A stretch of 64,000 nucleotides of DNA from Alistipes sp. (GCA_017555905.1 JAFZFP010000016.1:105985-169984), one strand, 5' to 3'. Counted from the stretch's first letter, positions 7,619 through 17,262 are shown. Numbers and translations: made by a program. Notes: generated from the letters alone by a model not told the origin.

Positions 7619-8032
7619 CTACTCTCTATTAAATTCGCGCTCGACGACCTCCAAGAGCCACGCTGGAGCGCGGTGAGGGCGACGTGTTGTCTTGTCGATA
7701 AAGCCGAGGGTGGTAAGGCCCGTAGCGATATCACGGTCATCCTCGCCACGAATCTCGTACTTGAAGGTCATACGCGCCATAGGCATCTCCTCGACGATAG
7801 CCTTGACCTTGATAAGTTCATCGTAATAGGCTGGCTGTCGATACTTTATCTGCACATCGACGATAGGCATCATAACGCCACGACGCTCCATCTCGGCATA
7901 GGTGAGACCCGCCTGACGTAACCACTCGGTACGTGCCACCTCGAAGAACTTAACATAGTTGGAGTGATGGACAATGCCCATCTGGTCGGTGTGGTGATAC
8001 TCCACACGGATACGTGTCTCGAAACTCTTCAT
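7619..8032 (-). CDS. Acyl-CoA thioesterase, YbgC/FadM (4HBT hot-dog) family
   Basis: 137 residues, normal length for single-domain 4HBT enzymes. The N-terminal active-site signature is clear: Asp16 in TDQMGIVHHSNYVKFFE with the following HH and Tyr. These enzymes hydrolyse acyl-CoA or acyl-ACP thioesters in the cytosol. Unlike E. coli ybgC it is not next to tol-pal here; it lies between DUF4293 (6 bp upstream) and ubiA (1 bp downstream), so it is translationally coupled within the operon. Confidence 0.88.
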   Translation of the reverse strand: MKSFETRIRVEYHHTDQMGIVHHSNYVKFFEVARTEWLRQAGLTYAEMERRGVMMPIVDVQIKYRQPAYYDELIKVKAIVEEMPMARMTFKYEIRGEDDRDIATGLTTLGFIDKTTRRPHRAPAWLLEVVEREFNRE

Positions 8033-8038
8033 ACCCTA

Positions 8039-8503
8039 CTATCTTATGCGGTCAAGAGAGCGAACAAGCATCTCATCCTTGAATGTTGCTCGTGCAGCCA
8101 AAACGGTAAGACCCAAGGCCAAGAGTGGCATAATAGCGGCCCAGCCAAACTGGCGGTGAGCCAAGCCCATACCATCCAACGCGTTAGCACCCGAGAGCCA
8201 AAAGTAGATAGCCTCGAAAACCAAGCAGCCCAACAATACCACAATCTCCACAGCGCAGAGGCGCACCTGAAGCATACGGTTCTTAAACAAGAAGATGGTG
8301 ACGAATGGAAGTAGCGTAGCAAGCACTAGGACGATACCCATCCAGAGGGTACTCTGCGACTCCTGATCACCCTCAAGGTTGAAGGCTGTAAGGGTAAACA
8401 CATCGCCACTATCGACTACGAAGGTTGCTATAGGGGTGAACAACGTGAGCGACATAAGGGCTGTCGCTATCAACAAGTAAAGTGATTGAATTCTCTGAAT
8501 CAT
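8039..8503 (-). CDS. DUF4293 family membrane protein
   Basis: 154 residues with four predicted membrane spans. The start (MIQRIQSLYLLIATALM) and the charged end (DRIR) are characteristic of the Bacteroidota-specific DUF4293 family. No biochemical function is known. It is in the mltG-EamA operon, between the glycosyltransferase and the thioesterase. Confidence 0.8.
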   Translation of the reverse strand: MIQRIQSLYLLIATALMSLTLFTPIATFVVDSGDVFTLTAFNLEGDQESQSTLWMGIVLVLATLLPFVTIFLFKNRMLQVRLCAVEIVVLLGCLVFEAIYFWLSGANALDGMGLAHRQFGWAAIMPLLALGLTVLAARATFKDEMLVRSLDRIR

Positions 8504-8519
8504 AATATTTTAGTTTTAT

Positions 8520-9485
8520 TTATTTCTCTATTTTCTTCTCGATAAGGTATGTATTGCGGTCTACCGAACGACGATTAATCATCTCGCCCAAGAAGCCAGC
8601 CAAGAAGAGTTGTACGCCAAGGATTATAGCCAGCAAGGCTATATAGAACATAGGTTGATCGGCAACGGCTCGCCACATAAGGCCATTGAATTGCGAGTAG
8701 AGTTTGTCGATGATAATCCACAGGGCCGTAACGCCTCCGAAGAGGAACATCAACGTACCAAGGCTGCCAAAGAGATACATAGGTGAGCGACCGAAGTAGG
8801 ACATAAAGGTTACAGAGATAAGGTCGAGGTAACCCTTAACCATACGCTCAATACCGAACTTCGATTTGCCATACTTGCGCTCCTGGTGCATCACCACCTT
8901 TTCGCCAATACGCTTGAAACCAGCGTGTTTGGCCAAGATGGGGATATAGCGATGCATCTCGCCATAGACCTCGATACTCTTAACCACCTTGCGACGGTAG
9001 GCCTTGAGACCACAGTTGAAGTCGTTGAGTTTGATACCCGACATAAAGCGTGCTGTGGCGTTGAAGAACTTGCTGGGCCAACGCTTGCTGATAGGGTCGT
9101 AGCGACGCTTCTTCCATCCCGACACAAGGTCGTAGCCATCCTCCAAAATCATACGACGCATCTCGGGAATCTCGTCGGGCGAGTCCTGCAAATCGGCATC
9201 CATAGTGAAGACCACCTCGCCCTCAGCCATATCGAAACCGCAATAGAGCGCTGCGGACTTACCATAGTTACGCATAAAACTGATAGCCCTAATCTGAGGA
9301 TAGCGCTCCTTCAACTTCTCTACGACACCCCACGACCCATCCGTAGAGCCATCATCGACCATAATTATCTCGTAGGAGAGTTGGTTGGTTGTGGCTACCC
9401 TATCGATCCAAGCGACGAGTTCGGGTAACGACTCCTCCTCGTTATAGAGGGGTACGACAACCGATATATCGAGTTTTGAACTCAT
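8520..9485 (-). CDS. Glycosyltransferase family 2 with two C-terminal membrane spans (DPM1/GtrB-like)
   Basis: 321 residues. The GT-A fold core shows VVVPLYNEEESLPELV, VDDGSTDGS (Asp44/Asp45) and the metal-binding DADLQD (Asp96, Asp98), then DFNCGLKAYR. Two hydrophobic spans (about 232-255 and 272-300) anchor the enzyme, as in polyisoprenyl-phosphate glycosyltransferases such as GtrB and ArnC. It most likely loads a sugar on undecaprenyl phosphate for envelope glycans. The sugar is not deducible. Confidence 0.85.
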   Translation of the reverse strand: MSSKLDISVVVPLYNEEESLPELVAWIDRVATTNQLSYEIIMVDDGSTDGSWGVVEKLKERYPQIRAISFMRNYGKSAALYCGFDMAEGEVVFTMDADLQDSPDEIPEMRRMILEDGYDLVSGWKKRRYDPISKRWPSKFFNATARFMSGIKLNDFNCGLKAYRRKVVKSIEVYGEMHRYIPILAKHAGFKRIGEKVVMHQERKYGKSKFGIERMVKGYLDLISVTFMSYFGRSPMYLFGSLGTLMFLFGGVTALWIIIDKLYSQFNGLMWRAVADQPMFYIALLAIILGVQLFLAGFLGEMINRRSVDRNTYLIEKKIEK

Positions 9486-9505
9486 AGTTTTCTAAGTTTT
9501 GAGTA

Positions 9506-10066
9506 TTAATTATCACGCTTCACAAAGCCTGCAATGAGGAGGCCTGGAAGACCGCCGAAGAGCATATAGTTGTACAACGACGAGAAGAGTCGCTGAAACA
9601 TCGTTGGCTGTGTCGAGTAACTCACCTTCTCAATCATACCATCGAAAGGCTTGATAAACTCCTCGGAGTTGATTCCTGCATTGATATAGGCACTCTTAAC
9701 CTCGTTGATGCGCTCGACAAGACCCTCGACATAGAGGTCGTAACCCATAGCCGATGTGAAGACCGTATTACCTACGCCTACGATGACACCCGCGAGCATC
9801 GAGATAAGGAGGATGTACGAGAGTACCGAACCATAGCCCATTGCCACCTCGCTCTCGTTCACACGTCTACGGGCGTAGCGCACCAAGAGGTATATGAAGA
9901 GGATGCACGAAGCCAAACCCTCAAGGCCCAAAATCAACGACGCACTCCATACAGAGACATCGCTATAGACAAGCACATACTGCTCTAAAATATGCGAACT
10001 CAGCATCACCAAGCCAAGTAATGCTCCCGAACGCAACACATCGTTCCAATAACCGCGTAGTTCCAT
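9506..10066 (-). CDS. DUF4199 family membrane protein
   Basis: 186 residues with four membrane spans and a polar segment after the third (MGYDLYVEGLVERINEVKSA). This is the layout of DUF4199, a Bacteroidota family of unknown function that is commonly found immediately upstream of a GT2 gene of the type seen here. The start ATG at 10066 lies in a short gap after mltG. Confidence 0.78.
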   Translation of the reverse strand: MELRGYWNDVLRSGALLGLVMLSSHILEQYVLVYSDVSVWSASLILGLEGLASCILFIYLLVRYARRRVNESEVAMGYGSVLSYILLISMLAGVIVGVGNTVFTSAMGYDLYVEGLVERINEVKSAYINAGINSEEFIKPFDGMIEKVSYSTQPTMFQRLFSSLYNYMLFGGLPGLLIAGFVKRDN

Positions 10067-10097
10067 ATCTATTTATTTATCAGTATTTTACACTAAA

Positions 10098-11123
10098 TTA
10101 CTTTATCTTCAATCTATCCAAGGCTCGGTGGTAGGCCGCAGCATTGGCGTTATGCTCCTTGAGCGTGCGAGCGAAGTTGTGGCGACCATCCATCTCGGCA
10201 CGCGCGCAGAAGTATAGATAGTCGTGATCCTCGAAGTTTAGCACACCCTCGATAGCCGACATATCGGGCATCGCAATAGGGGTTGGAGGTAGACCCAAAT
10301 ACTTATATGTATTATAGGGCGACTCTATCTCCTTATGCTTATCCAAAACTCGCTTGATGGTGAAGTCGCCAGCAGCATACTTTAGTGTAGGATCGGCCTG
10401 AAGGGGCATACCTATCTTAAGGCGATTGACATAGACACCAGCCACACGCGCCATCTCCTCCTTGGCGTTAGTCTCCTCGTGAACGATAGATGCCAAGATC
10501 ATAACCTCGTAGGGGGTGAGGCCCAACCTCTCAAGTTGTGCAGTACGCTCTGGCTTAGACCAATAGTTATCCGACTCTCGCTTCAAGCGACGCATCAAGG
10601 CCTCGGGTGAGATATCGGCATATACCTCGTAGGTATTAGGCAAAAAGATAGAGAACATCGCCTCAGCACTCTCGAAGCCAAACTCCTCAATCAACTCCTT
10701 ATTACGAAGGGCCGATAGCAGAGCCACCGAGTCAGCCTCAATCTGTCGAGAAATCTTGCCTGCGAGAATCTCTGGTGTGCGCGCATTATTTATCGTGAGG
10801 CGCACGGCATTGTCGCAACCGAACTTTAGGCGACGAGCAACCTCGATGACGGTCATACCCTCGTCGAAGGTATAACTGCCTGGCTCGATACCTCGGTCGA
10901 GGTTGATACGCTTGGCGTAGAGGTCGAAGGCAAAGGGGTAGGCCAAGGAACTCTTTACCTTTGCCGTCATCTCTTCGTAACTCTCATCAGCACGAAGCAC
11001 GACAATAAAGCGATCCTCGACGGCAGGTCTCAAAAACATAGTATAACCCCAAATGCCTATGGATGAGGCTATTACGATAGCGACTAATAGTATTACAACA
11101 ATTTTTCTTTTCATTTTTATCAT
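10098..11123 (-). CDS. mltG: Endolytic murein transglycosylase MltG
   Basis: 341 residues: short cytoplasmic tail, one N-terminal membrane anchor (about 8-30), LysM-like segment (PGSYTFDEGMTVIEVARRL) and the YceG catalytic domain. Glu217 in IVHEETN corresponds to the catalytic Glu of E. coli MltG, and RLKIGMPLQADPTLKYA is the family signature. It cuts nascent glycan strands in the periplasm and so sets glycan length. Two starts are possible, ATG 11123 and ATG 11114; a -7 box ends at 11132, so the upstream one would leave almost no leader. First gene of the operon. Confidence 0.93.
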   Translation of the reverse strand: MIKMKRKIVVILLVAIVIASSIGIWGYTMFLRPAVEDRFIVVLRADESYEEMTAKVKSSLAYPFAFDLYAKRINLDRGIEPGSYTFDEGMTVIEVARRLKFGCDNAVRLTINNARTPEILAGKISRQIEADSVALLSALRNKELIEEFGFESAEAMFSIFLPNTYEVYADISPEALMRRLKRESDNYWSKPERTAQLERLGLTPYEVMILASIVHEETNAKEEMARVAGVYVNRLKIGMPLQADPTLKYAAGDFTIKRVLDKHKEIESPYNTYKYLGLPPTPIAMPDMSAIEGVLNFEDHDYLYFCARAEMDGRHNFARTLKEHNANAAAYHRALDRLKIK

Positions 11124-11127
11124 TTTT

Positions 11128-11158
11128 TTTGCAAAGATACATTTTTTTTGTACTTTTG
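11128..11158 (+). promoter_or_regulatory. Promoter of the SRP RNA, overlapping the mltG -7 box
   Basis: TTTG (11128-11131), 19-bp spacer, TACTTTTG (11151-11158); transcription should begin within a few bases, matching the RNA 5' end. On the other strand TATCTTTG (11132-11139) serves mltG, so the two promoters overlap back to back. Confidence 0.7.
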
Positions 11159-11163
11159 CACCC

Positions 11164-11260
11164 GGGTAAGTCTTATACGACCAGCTCCTGCAGAACTCCC
11201 CCAGGCAAGGAATTGAGCAAGGGTATGCGGTTGTAGCGGTGCGATATAAGTAGCTTACCC
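11164..11260 (+). ncRNA. ffs: Signal recognition particle RNA (small bacterial 4.5S type)
   Basis: About 97 nt that folds end to end: GGGTAAG at the 5' end pairs with CTTACCC at the 3' end, which is followed directly by seven T (11261-11267). The apical region has the conserved SRP helix-8 pattern AGG-N3-GGAA-N3-AGCA (11202-11218 region), as in E. coli 4.5S RNA, with C-rich and G-rich flanks that close the asymmetric loop. It binds Ffh for co-translational membrane targeting. Confidence 0.85.
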
Positions 11261-11295
11261 TTTTTTTGTGCGCCTACTTCAACCCTCATATTCCA

Positions 11296-11922
11296 CTACA
11301 ACAGACTGACTATCAACGACAACGCCTGTGTCGAGCAGTAAGCACTGAGCCACATAGCAACAACAAAGGCCACAACAACTACGTAGTCTTTACGTCCAGC
11401 ACTACGTCGAAAGGCGCAGAAACTCCAGTAAAAATACCACATCGCAATCACCACGATATAGAGAAGCATAGCCATATCTCCGAGCGAGAGGTTGCTCAAC
11501 AATAGTTTTGGACTTGCGCTAAAAATCGAGTAGTAAACCTTATCGAAGAGGATGCCAGGCAACATAAGAAGTGCCACGGGGGCGTGGGCATAGAGCATAC
11601 GGCCCACCATATCTACGAAGGGGGTCTTACGCGACACAGCAACCACAGCAACCAAATAGAAGATTACTACCGAGGTAGCCATAAGCACCACCTCATACAA
11701 CAGATTTACGTAGAGCGGAGCATAACCCCACTGAAAACCTATGATGGAGTTAGGCACGAAGTCGAAGTGCCACCCCATAATAGCCGAGACAATGAGCCAC
11801 GCCAAACCTCCCAAGAGTGCCTTAGAGGTGGATAGATTCGTAGGGCGGTTCAAAATCGTCTCCTTGAAACTGAAGTGTGGAATCACCCTACGACTCCTAT
11901 ATTTATTTACTTCGTTCGACAT
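11296..11922 (-). CDS. Yip1-domain integral membrane protein
   Basis: 208 residues with five membrane spans after a basic N-terminus; the layout matches bacterial Yip1/YIF1-like proteins, whose role is not defined. It is the third gene of an operon with a TPR protein and an outer-membrane barrel (9 bp after the barrel gene). It ends close to the SRP RNA terminator on the opposite strand. Confidence 0.7.
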   Translation of the reverse strand: MSNEVNKYRSRRVIPHFSFKETILNRPTNLSTSKALLGGLAWLIVSAIMGWHFDFVPNSIIGFQWGYAPLYVNLLYEVVLMATSVVIFYLVAVVAVSRKTPFVDMVGRMLYAHAPVALLMLPGILFDKVYYSIFSASPKLLLSNLSLGDMAMLLYIVVIAMWYFYWSFCAFRRSAGRKDYVVVVAFVVAMWLSAYCSTQALSLIVSLL

Positions 11923-11931
11923 ACTCTTTGG

Positions 11932-13611
11932 TTAAAAATCGATCTTGATACCAGCCATAAAGCCTATGCCATTATTTGGGTAGTAGGCATAGTCGTAGAG
12001 GTGGTGGCTATTGAGTAAGTTATAACCATCTACGTAGAGTTCCACCTTGCCACTCGCCCTATAACCCAAGCCAGCCATAAGATTTACTACAAGCGGTGTA
12101 GAGAACTTGTCGTAGATAACAACGCCCTCCTCCAAGGCAGACCAAGTGCGTGGGCCAATCAATTCGCCAGCAACGTAGAACTTCCAGCGCTTAAGCGTAT
12201 AAGCCACTCTCAACTCACCATTCATACACGCCTCCGACACAGCGAACTGCGATGCTGAATTGTCGAGGTGAGTATAAAATTTAGCACCAATCTCTAAACC
12301 TCCGACGGGTAGATAATCCAACTCTGCACCCACGAAGAGGCGGTTGTTATTAGCGCAATCGACACCAAAGAGGCCTGGCTCGGTGATATACCAAACCACC
12401 TGGTCGCGCATAAAGTTGGCACCGAGGTAGAGTTTATAGCGCAAGTGAGAACTAAAGGCCGAACCCATAGCACCAAACGAGAGGTCGTAACTGCGAGTGT
12501 TTGGCGTTGCGAGCAACGACTCTCTAAGGGTGTTATAGTCGAGGTATGGGTTCTGGCGATAGAGCGACGCTACACCATTCTGGCCGATATCGGTCTTAAA
12601 TGTAAGGAAGGGACGCACATAGTCGAGACCAAGATTGAAGTATAGGTCGAGGCCGGGGGTGACGAAGTGAGAAGGTTTCGCTCGGTGGCGCACCTTATCG
12701 TAGAGGTAGCCGAGTGAGGCCTTCAAATCGACGATGCCGAAGTTGCGAGCATAGTCGGCCTCAAAGCCAAAGCGCACATCGCTATAACTATTAGGCGACT
12801 GCCACATATCGTAGCAGAGGTCGAGACCAACGACATTATCACTGAAATCGCGAGCAAGGCGTACCGAACCTCCAGCATTGAACTCAGGAAGAAGTGTAAT
12901 TCTATCGGTGAGTGGCTCAGGAGTGGTAGCCCACAAGTTGCCGTGAACCTCAACACCGAAATTTAGGCGGCTCAAATCAACGAAGTTATCGCCATACTTA
13001 AGGCTCAAATCGGCATCGTGGAAGAGACTACGATAGGAGTCGCCACGCTTAGCATACTGATTGTAGATGCTTGAAAGATAGCCCAACTCAGCCTCGAACA
13101 TCTGGTTACCCAAGACAGCGCCACCACGCAACTTAAAGCCATTGCGCATATCGTAACTATCGGCCATAGAGCGCATTACACCCTCAACATTCTCACGCGC
13201 AGAGTAACTTGCATCGTGCTTAACATCGACACCGAAATATCCCACGCGGATATTCTGCGTCAAATAACTCAACACAGCCTTAGAGGTCAAGGGGTAGCCA
13301 CCAGCAATCTCAGTATAGAGTCGCTTGGCACGGCCGAAGTCCCAATAACTCGCCTTGGCAGGCTGGAAGAGGTGATCTTCGAGAGATATCTGCCAAGTGT
13401 CGGGGTGTACGTTATAGGTAATCTCTGGCTCCAGGTCGGGGTTGTTGGCAATGGATGCTGGAGGTAGCAGTTTAGTCTGCGGAGTGATCTCTGGAGTATA
13501 GGTCGTTGTCACCTCCACGCGCTTATGCTCCTGTGCTGAGAGCGCAACTGGAAGGGCCATAACAACACCCAAAACGACTATCTGAAGTAGTAGTGAACGT
13601 CTCATATTCAT
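11932..13611 (-). CDS. Outer-membrane beta-barrel protein (TonB-receptor-like barrel without plug)
   Basis: 559 residues with a signal peptide (cut near LSAQ), a short periplasmic N-terminus containing TTTYTPEITPQTKLLPP, then alternating aromatic/polar strands throughout and a terminal Phe (GIKIDF), the usual outer-membrane insertion signal. No plug domain or TonB box is seen. It is 22 bp downstream of the large TPR protein. Such TPR-plus-barrel pairs recur in Bacteroidota and may be envelope assembly or transport partners; the specific function is unknown. Confidence 0.72.
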   Translation of the reverse strand: MNMRRSLLLQIVVLGVVMALPVALSAQEHKRVEVTTTYTPEITPQTKLLPPASIANNPDLEPEITYNVHPDTWQISLEDHLFQPAKASYWDFGRAKRLYTEIAGGYPLTSKAVLSYLTQNIRVGYFGVDVKHDASYSARENVEGVMRSMADSYDMRNGFKLRGGAVLGNQMFEAELGYLSSIYNQYAKRGDSYRSLFHDADLSLKYGDNFVDLSRLNFGVEVHGNLWATTPEPLTDRITLLPEFNAGGSVRLARDFSDNVVGLDLCYDMWQSPNSYSDVRFGFEADYARNFGIVDLKASLGYLYDKVRHRAKPSHFVTPGLDLYFNLGLDYVRPFLTFKTDIGQNGVASLYRQNPYLDYNTLRESLLATPNTRSYDLSFGAMGSAFSSHLRYKLYLGANFMRDQVVWYITEPGLFGVDCANNNRLFVGAELDYLPVGGLEIGAKFYTHLDNSASQFAVSEACMNGELRVAYTLKRWKFYVAGELIGPRTWSALEEGVVIYDKFSTPLVVNLMAGLGYRASGKVELYVDGYNLLNSHHLYDYAYYPNNGIGFMAGIKIDF

Positions 13612-13633
13612 ACTGTTTTTCTATTTCTACAAT

Positions 13634-16612
13634 CTACTTAAGTGAGGCAATGCGCTTCTTAGCCTCGTCCAAGATGCCATCATCCTTATAGCCATAGCCA
13701 TCGACGATACTCTGGTAGGTAGCACGTGCCTGGAAGTTATTACCGCGCTTAACGAAGACATCGCCAAGAATGAGGAATATCTTGGCCTGCCAATATACAG
13801 AATCGCACTCGCCAAGAGCATAGACACGCTCCTCAGCGCGGTCGTAATCACCTCTATTGAAGTCGTACTCCACGAGGTAGTAGTAGGCCTCTGTAGCATA
13901 CTTATCGGTATGCTTCTTCGACAACTCAGCATATATATCCATCGCCTCGCGGTAGTCACCTTCCGAGCGCAATACGTTAGCCTTAAGCAACTTAGCCTTA
14001 GCCTTAACATCCTTCGACGCATCGTCCATCTTTGCCACATCATCGGCCATAGCCTTCAACGTAGCACCATCGCCATAGAGTGCCGTAGCCTCAACATAGC
14101 CCTCAGCGGCAACACTCCTCTTAGCACCATCCTTAGCCACGTCGTACAACTCCCTATAGGCCTTTGCCGAAGCCTCATACTCCTTCTCGTCGAAACTCAT
14201 TGGGGCATAGACACCCAACACACGCTCGGTATATTGCGACTTGCCATTATCCAAGAGTTGGCGCATCGTTGCCAAGGCATCACCATTCTGTCCAAGAGCA
14301 ACGTAGCAGTCGCTCAAGTAGAAGAGTGCCTCGGTGCGGTTATACCCCTTCTCGAAACTATCCAGGTAGGCAACAAGGCGCTTCTGGGCAGACTCCATAT
14401 CGCCTCCGAGGTAGAGATTCTTTGCAACAGCGAAGTTCAACGAATCACGGGCTGCAATGCTCATATCGCTCTGCACGCCACTGCGCTCGGCATAGGCAAA
14501 GTAATCATCTACCCTACCCTCCGAGACATATATCTCGCGGATGCCTCGCATAGCCTCCATAGCCGCAGCCGACTGAGGGTCGAACTCCACGACAGCCTCA
14601 TAACACTTGCGAGCATCACCCTTGCGGTCGAGGTTATAGTAGGCCAAAGCCAAATCCGACAAGGCTGGGATCCGGAACTCCGAGGTAGTATCGCTATCTA
14701 CAAAGCGACTCAGTGTCTCGGCACCATCCTTATAGCGCTCAAGCGAAAGGTAGGTTCTACCCAACTCGTACCACGCATCATCAACATAGTCGCCCATATT
14801 ATCCGAAACGATAGACTTCAAACGTTCGATTTTGCTGTTTGTCTTCTTGTCGATACCATCAACCATAGCGAGTTGGTAGTTGGCATAGTGTCGGTAATCA
14901 ACTGGAGCCTGTGCTACAACATTATAGACCTTGCGTGCATCAGAGAACTTGCGAGAGGCAAAGTAACTATCACCCAAGCGGTTGTGTGCATCGTAGAGGT
15001 AGTTGTCGCGCATAGTGTAGTCGCGAACAAAGGTTGTGAAGGCCTGCTGAGCCTTATCCATATCCTTGAGATTGAGATAGGCATAGCCGATGCCGTAGTT
15101 AGCATAGTAGTACTCGCTCTCATTCTTTGGCGCACGACGCACATAGTCCTCATACTTCTGCGCTGCTAAGGCCATATCGCCCTTATGGTAGGCAACCTCA
15201 CCCTGCCAATAGAGGGTCAAGGCGTTATACTTAGGCACAAGGCCAATGGTCTCGGACTCCTTGAGCAACTCCTCGCCCAAGTCCCAGTCGCCGCGCTCGA
15301 TAGCAGCAATGGCACGGAAGACTGCCACCTTTTGGTGGGCAGCACGTATATCCTTATCGGGATTCTCGATATCCTTAATCGCTGTGTAGGCAGCATCGTA
15401 ATCCTTTGAGTTATAGAAGGCTGCAATCAGCAACTCCTTAACCTCCGAGCAGTAGGTAGAGTGTGGATAGCGACGTAGATACTCCTGCAACACATTGACA
15501 GCCTCGTTGAACATACCGCCACCAAGTTCGTACTTCAAACGGCCATAGTTCAACAACGCATCCTGGGCAATCTCACCATTGAAGCCCTCGACAGATGCCA
15601 TAGCAAAGGCATCGGCAGCGTGCGGCTTATCGCCAAGGCGGAGGTAACTATCGCCAAGATGGTACGACGCATTCTGCGTGAGGTCATCCTCGGCACCACA
15701 CACACTCTTCAACGGCTCAACAGCATCACGGTAGCGAGCCATACGGTAGAGCGAATAACCCTTGATATAGTTCTCCTGGCGTCCCATACTCTCCTCGGGC
15801 AACGAAATGATATGGCGAATAGCATTGGAGTAGTCGCCCTTGACGAAGTAACTCTCGGCAAGGATGCGGATAAGGTCGTTCTGCGTCTGTGTCGAGGCCA
15901 TCTTGAGGAGTGGCTCACCCTGAGTAATGACACCGTCGAAGTTACCCTTGCGGTACTCCAACTGCAACAAGTAGTATGGTACGATATCCTTGTAGGTATC
16001 GAACTTCGCCAACTCCCTAAACGTGCGCTCAGCATCCTCATCACGGCCCTCACTATAGGCCATATACGACAGGTAGTACAAGGCGTGAGGATAGTACTCC
16101 GAGATCTTTGGTATGCGCGAGAAGTGTGTCTTGGCATAGAGGGGTTCGCCATTGATGAAGCGCAAGTAGCCAACACGTATATCGTAACGCTCCTTGTCGT
16201 TAGCGCTCAACGACTTATAATCAACCTCGTCGAAGAGTTTGTCTGCCTCCTCAAAGTTGGCGTTATCGCACTCATACGAAGCAATCAGAAAGGCCATATC
16301 GTTGCGATGGAGGCTCTGAGGGTAGCGACGCAAGTACTCTTTCATCATACCGAGTTCGTTGCCAACGCCAAGTTCCACGGCACAGCGTATCTTATGATAC
16401 TCCACCCACTCCACTTCGACACTCTGGGTCACGGGGTTCAACTCAGCACCAAGGCGTTCCAACTCAGTACGTGCCTCGCCCCAGCGACGACGCTGAAGCA
16501 TACTCTCTACATAGTCGAAGCCCTTGGACTTATCCGAAACCTGTGCATCAGCGCCACAAGGGAGCAAGACTAAACAGAGTAGCAATGCACCAAATATAAT
16601 CTCTCTTCTCAT
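13634..16612 (-). CDS. Large periplasmic tetratricopeptide-repeat protein
   Basis: 992 residues: signal peptide (cut after CGADA) and then nearly continuous TPR helices, with repeated A-x-x-x-Y/F patterns such as ALYYLSYMAYSEGRDEDAER and DNYLYDAHNRLGDSYFASRK. Length and composition fit the long YbgF/CpoB-like TPR proteins of Bacteroidota. It is probably a scaffold in the periplasm or lipoprotein-independent outer-membrane assembly, working with the downstream barrel protein. The ATG at 16612 follows a consensus promoter at 16701-16731. Confidence 0.82.
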   Translation of the reverse strand: MRREIIFGALLLCLVLLPCGADAQVSDKSKGFDYVESMLQRRRWGEARTELERLGAELNPVTQSVEVEWVEYHKIRCAVELGVGNELGMMKEYLRRYPQSLHRNDMAFLIASYECDNANFEEADKLFDEVDYKSLSANDKERYDIRVGYLRFINGEPLYAKTHFSRIPKISEYYPHALYYLSYMAYSEGRDEDAERTFRELAKFDTYKDIVPYYLLQLEYRKGNFDGVITQGEPLLKMASTQTQNDLIRILAESYFVKGDYSNAIRHIISLPEESMGRQENYIKGYSLYRMARYRDAVEPLKSVCGAEDDLTQNASYHLGDSYLRLGDKPHAADAFAMASVEGFNGEIAQDALLNYGRLKYELGGGMFNEAVNVLQEYLRRYPHSTYCSEVKELLIAAFYNSKDYDAAYTAIKDIENPDKDIRAAHQKVAVFRAIAAIERGDWDLGEELLKESETIGLVPKYNALTLYWQGEVAYHKGDMALAAQKYEDYVRRAPKNESEYYYANYGIGYAYLNLKDMDKAQQAFTTFVRDYTMRDNYLYDAHNRLGDSYFASRKFSDARKVYNVVAQAPVDYRHYANYQLAMVDGIDKKTNSKIERLKSIVSDNMGDYVDDAWYELGRTYLSLERYKDGAETLSRFVDSDTTSEFRIPALSDLALAYYNLDRKGDARKCYEAVVEFDPQSAAAMEAMRGIREIYVSEGRVDDYFAYAERSGVQSDMSIAARDSLNFAVAKNLYLGGDMESAQKRLVAYLDSFEKGYNRTEALFYLSDCYVALGQNGDALATMRQLLDNGKSQYTERVLGVYAPMSFDEKEYEASAKAYRELYDVAKDGAKRSVAAEGYVEATALYGDGATLKAMADDVAKMDDASKDVKAKAKLLKANVLRSEGDYREAMDIYAELSKKHTDKYATEAYYYLVEYDFNRGDYDRAEERVYALGECDSVYWQAKIFLILGDVFVKRGNNFQARATYQSIVDGYGYKDDGILDEAKKRIASLK

Positions 16613-16700
16613 ATACTTAAATCTCTATTCGGGTTATACTTATCCACCAGAGGCACAGCCTTAATTCGGCACACCCCTACAGTTTATAATATAATATGCG

Positions 16701-16731
16701 CAAAGATACTAAAAATTGAACAACGATGCAA
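16701..16731 (-). promoter_or_regulatory. Promoter of the TPR-barrel-Yip1 operon
   Basis: Minus strand: TTG (16729-16731), 20-bp spacer, TATCTTTG (16701-16708). The leader is about 85 nt. Confidence 0.65.
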
Positions 16732-16834
16732 CACCTATCTGTAGTAAAAATTTGGCTATTCATCCCCTATTAGAGCGACAAATAGGAACGATTATTGCCC
16801 TAATAAGGGCATATCAACCAAAATATTTAGAACT

Positions 16835-17242
16835 ATGATACAAAAAGTCAGCCTTACGATGGGCTCGAATCGTCGCTTTATGCTCGATAATGGAGAGCCA
16901 CTTGAGAGCCTTAATCCCAAGGAGTTGTTCCTCTTCGCTACGGGAGAGTGCGCAGGTCTCACAATCACACACCTATTAAACGAACACACCAAGGATATTT
17001 CAAACCTCTCGATCACCGTCGAGGGTACACTCTCCACACCGACCCTCGTGGCCGAGAGCCGATTCACAAGTTTCAACATCGTCTATCGCGTGGAGTGTCG
17101 CACACTAAAGGATCAGATAGTGGTGAGCCGAGCCATAAACCTTGCCCACGAGAAGTATTGCGGATTGTTGCAGATGGCAAGAAAAATAGCGCCACTGACA
17201 CACGAGACTTCGATAGTGACGACGGGCGAGACCGAGGAGTAG
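16835..17242 (+). CDS. OsmC/Ohr-family protein
   Basis: 135 residues, the normal OsmC length. The two redox cysteines are in place: Cys39 in ATGECAGLT and Cys109 in HEKYCGLL. The family reduces organic hydroperoxides using a cysteine pair, typically in the cytosol. It stands alone on the plus strand between two minus-strand operons. An inverted repeat TGCCCT-AATA-AGGGCA lies just upstream (16796-16811) and could be an operator or a weak hairpin in the leader. Confidence 0.85.
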   Translation: MIQKVSLTMGSNRRFMLDNGEPLESLNPKELFLFATGECAGLTITHLLNEHTKDISNLSITVEGTLSTPTLVAESRFTSFNIVYRVECRTLKDQIVVSRAINLAHEKYCGLLQMARKIAPLTHETSIVTTGETEE

Positions 17243-17262
17243 CACCCTCGGCATAAAGAGAT

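Noticed and set aside
13910-15169. 419-codon plus-strand frame opposite the TPR gene
   Set aside because: It is antisense to a well-supported TPR protein with promoter and signal peptide; the frame has no domain likeness and arises from codon bias of the sense gene.
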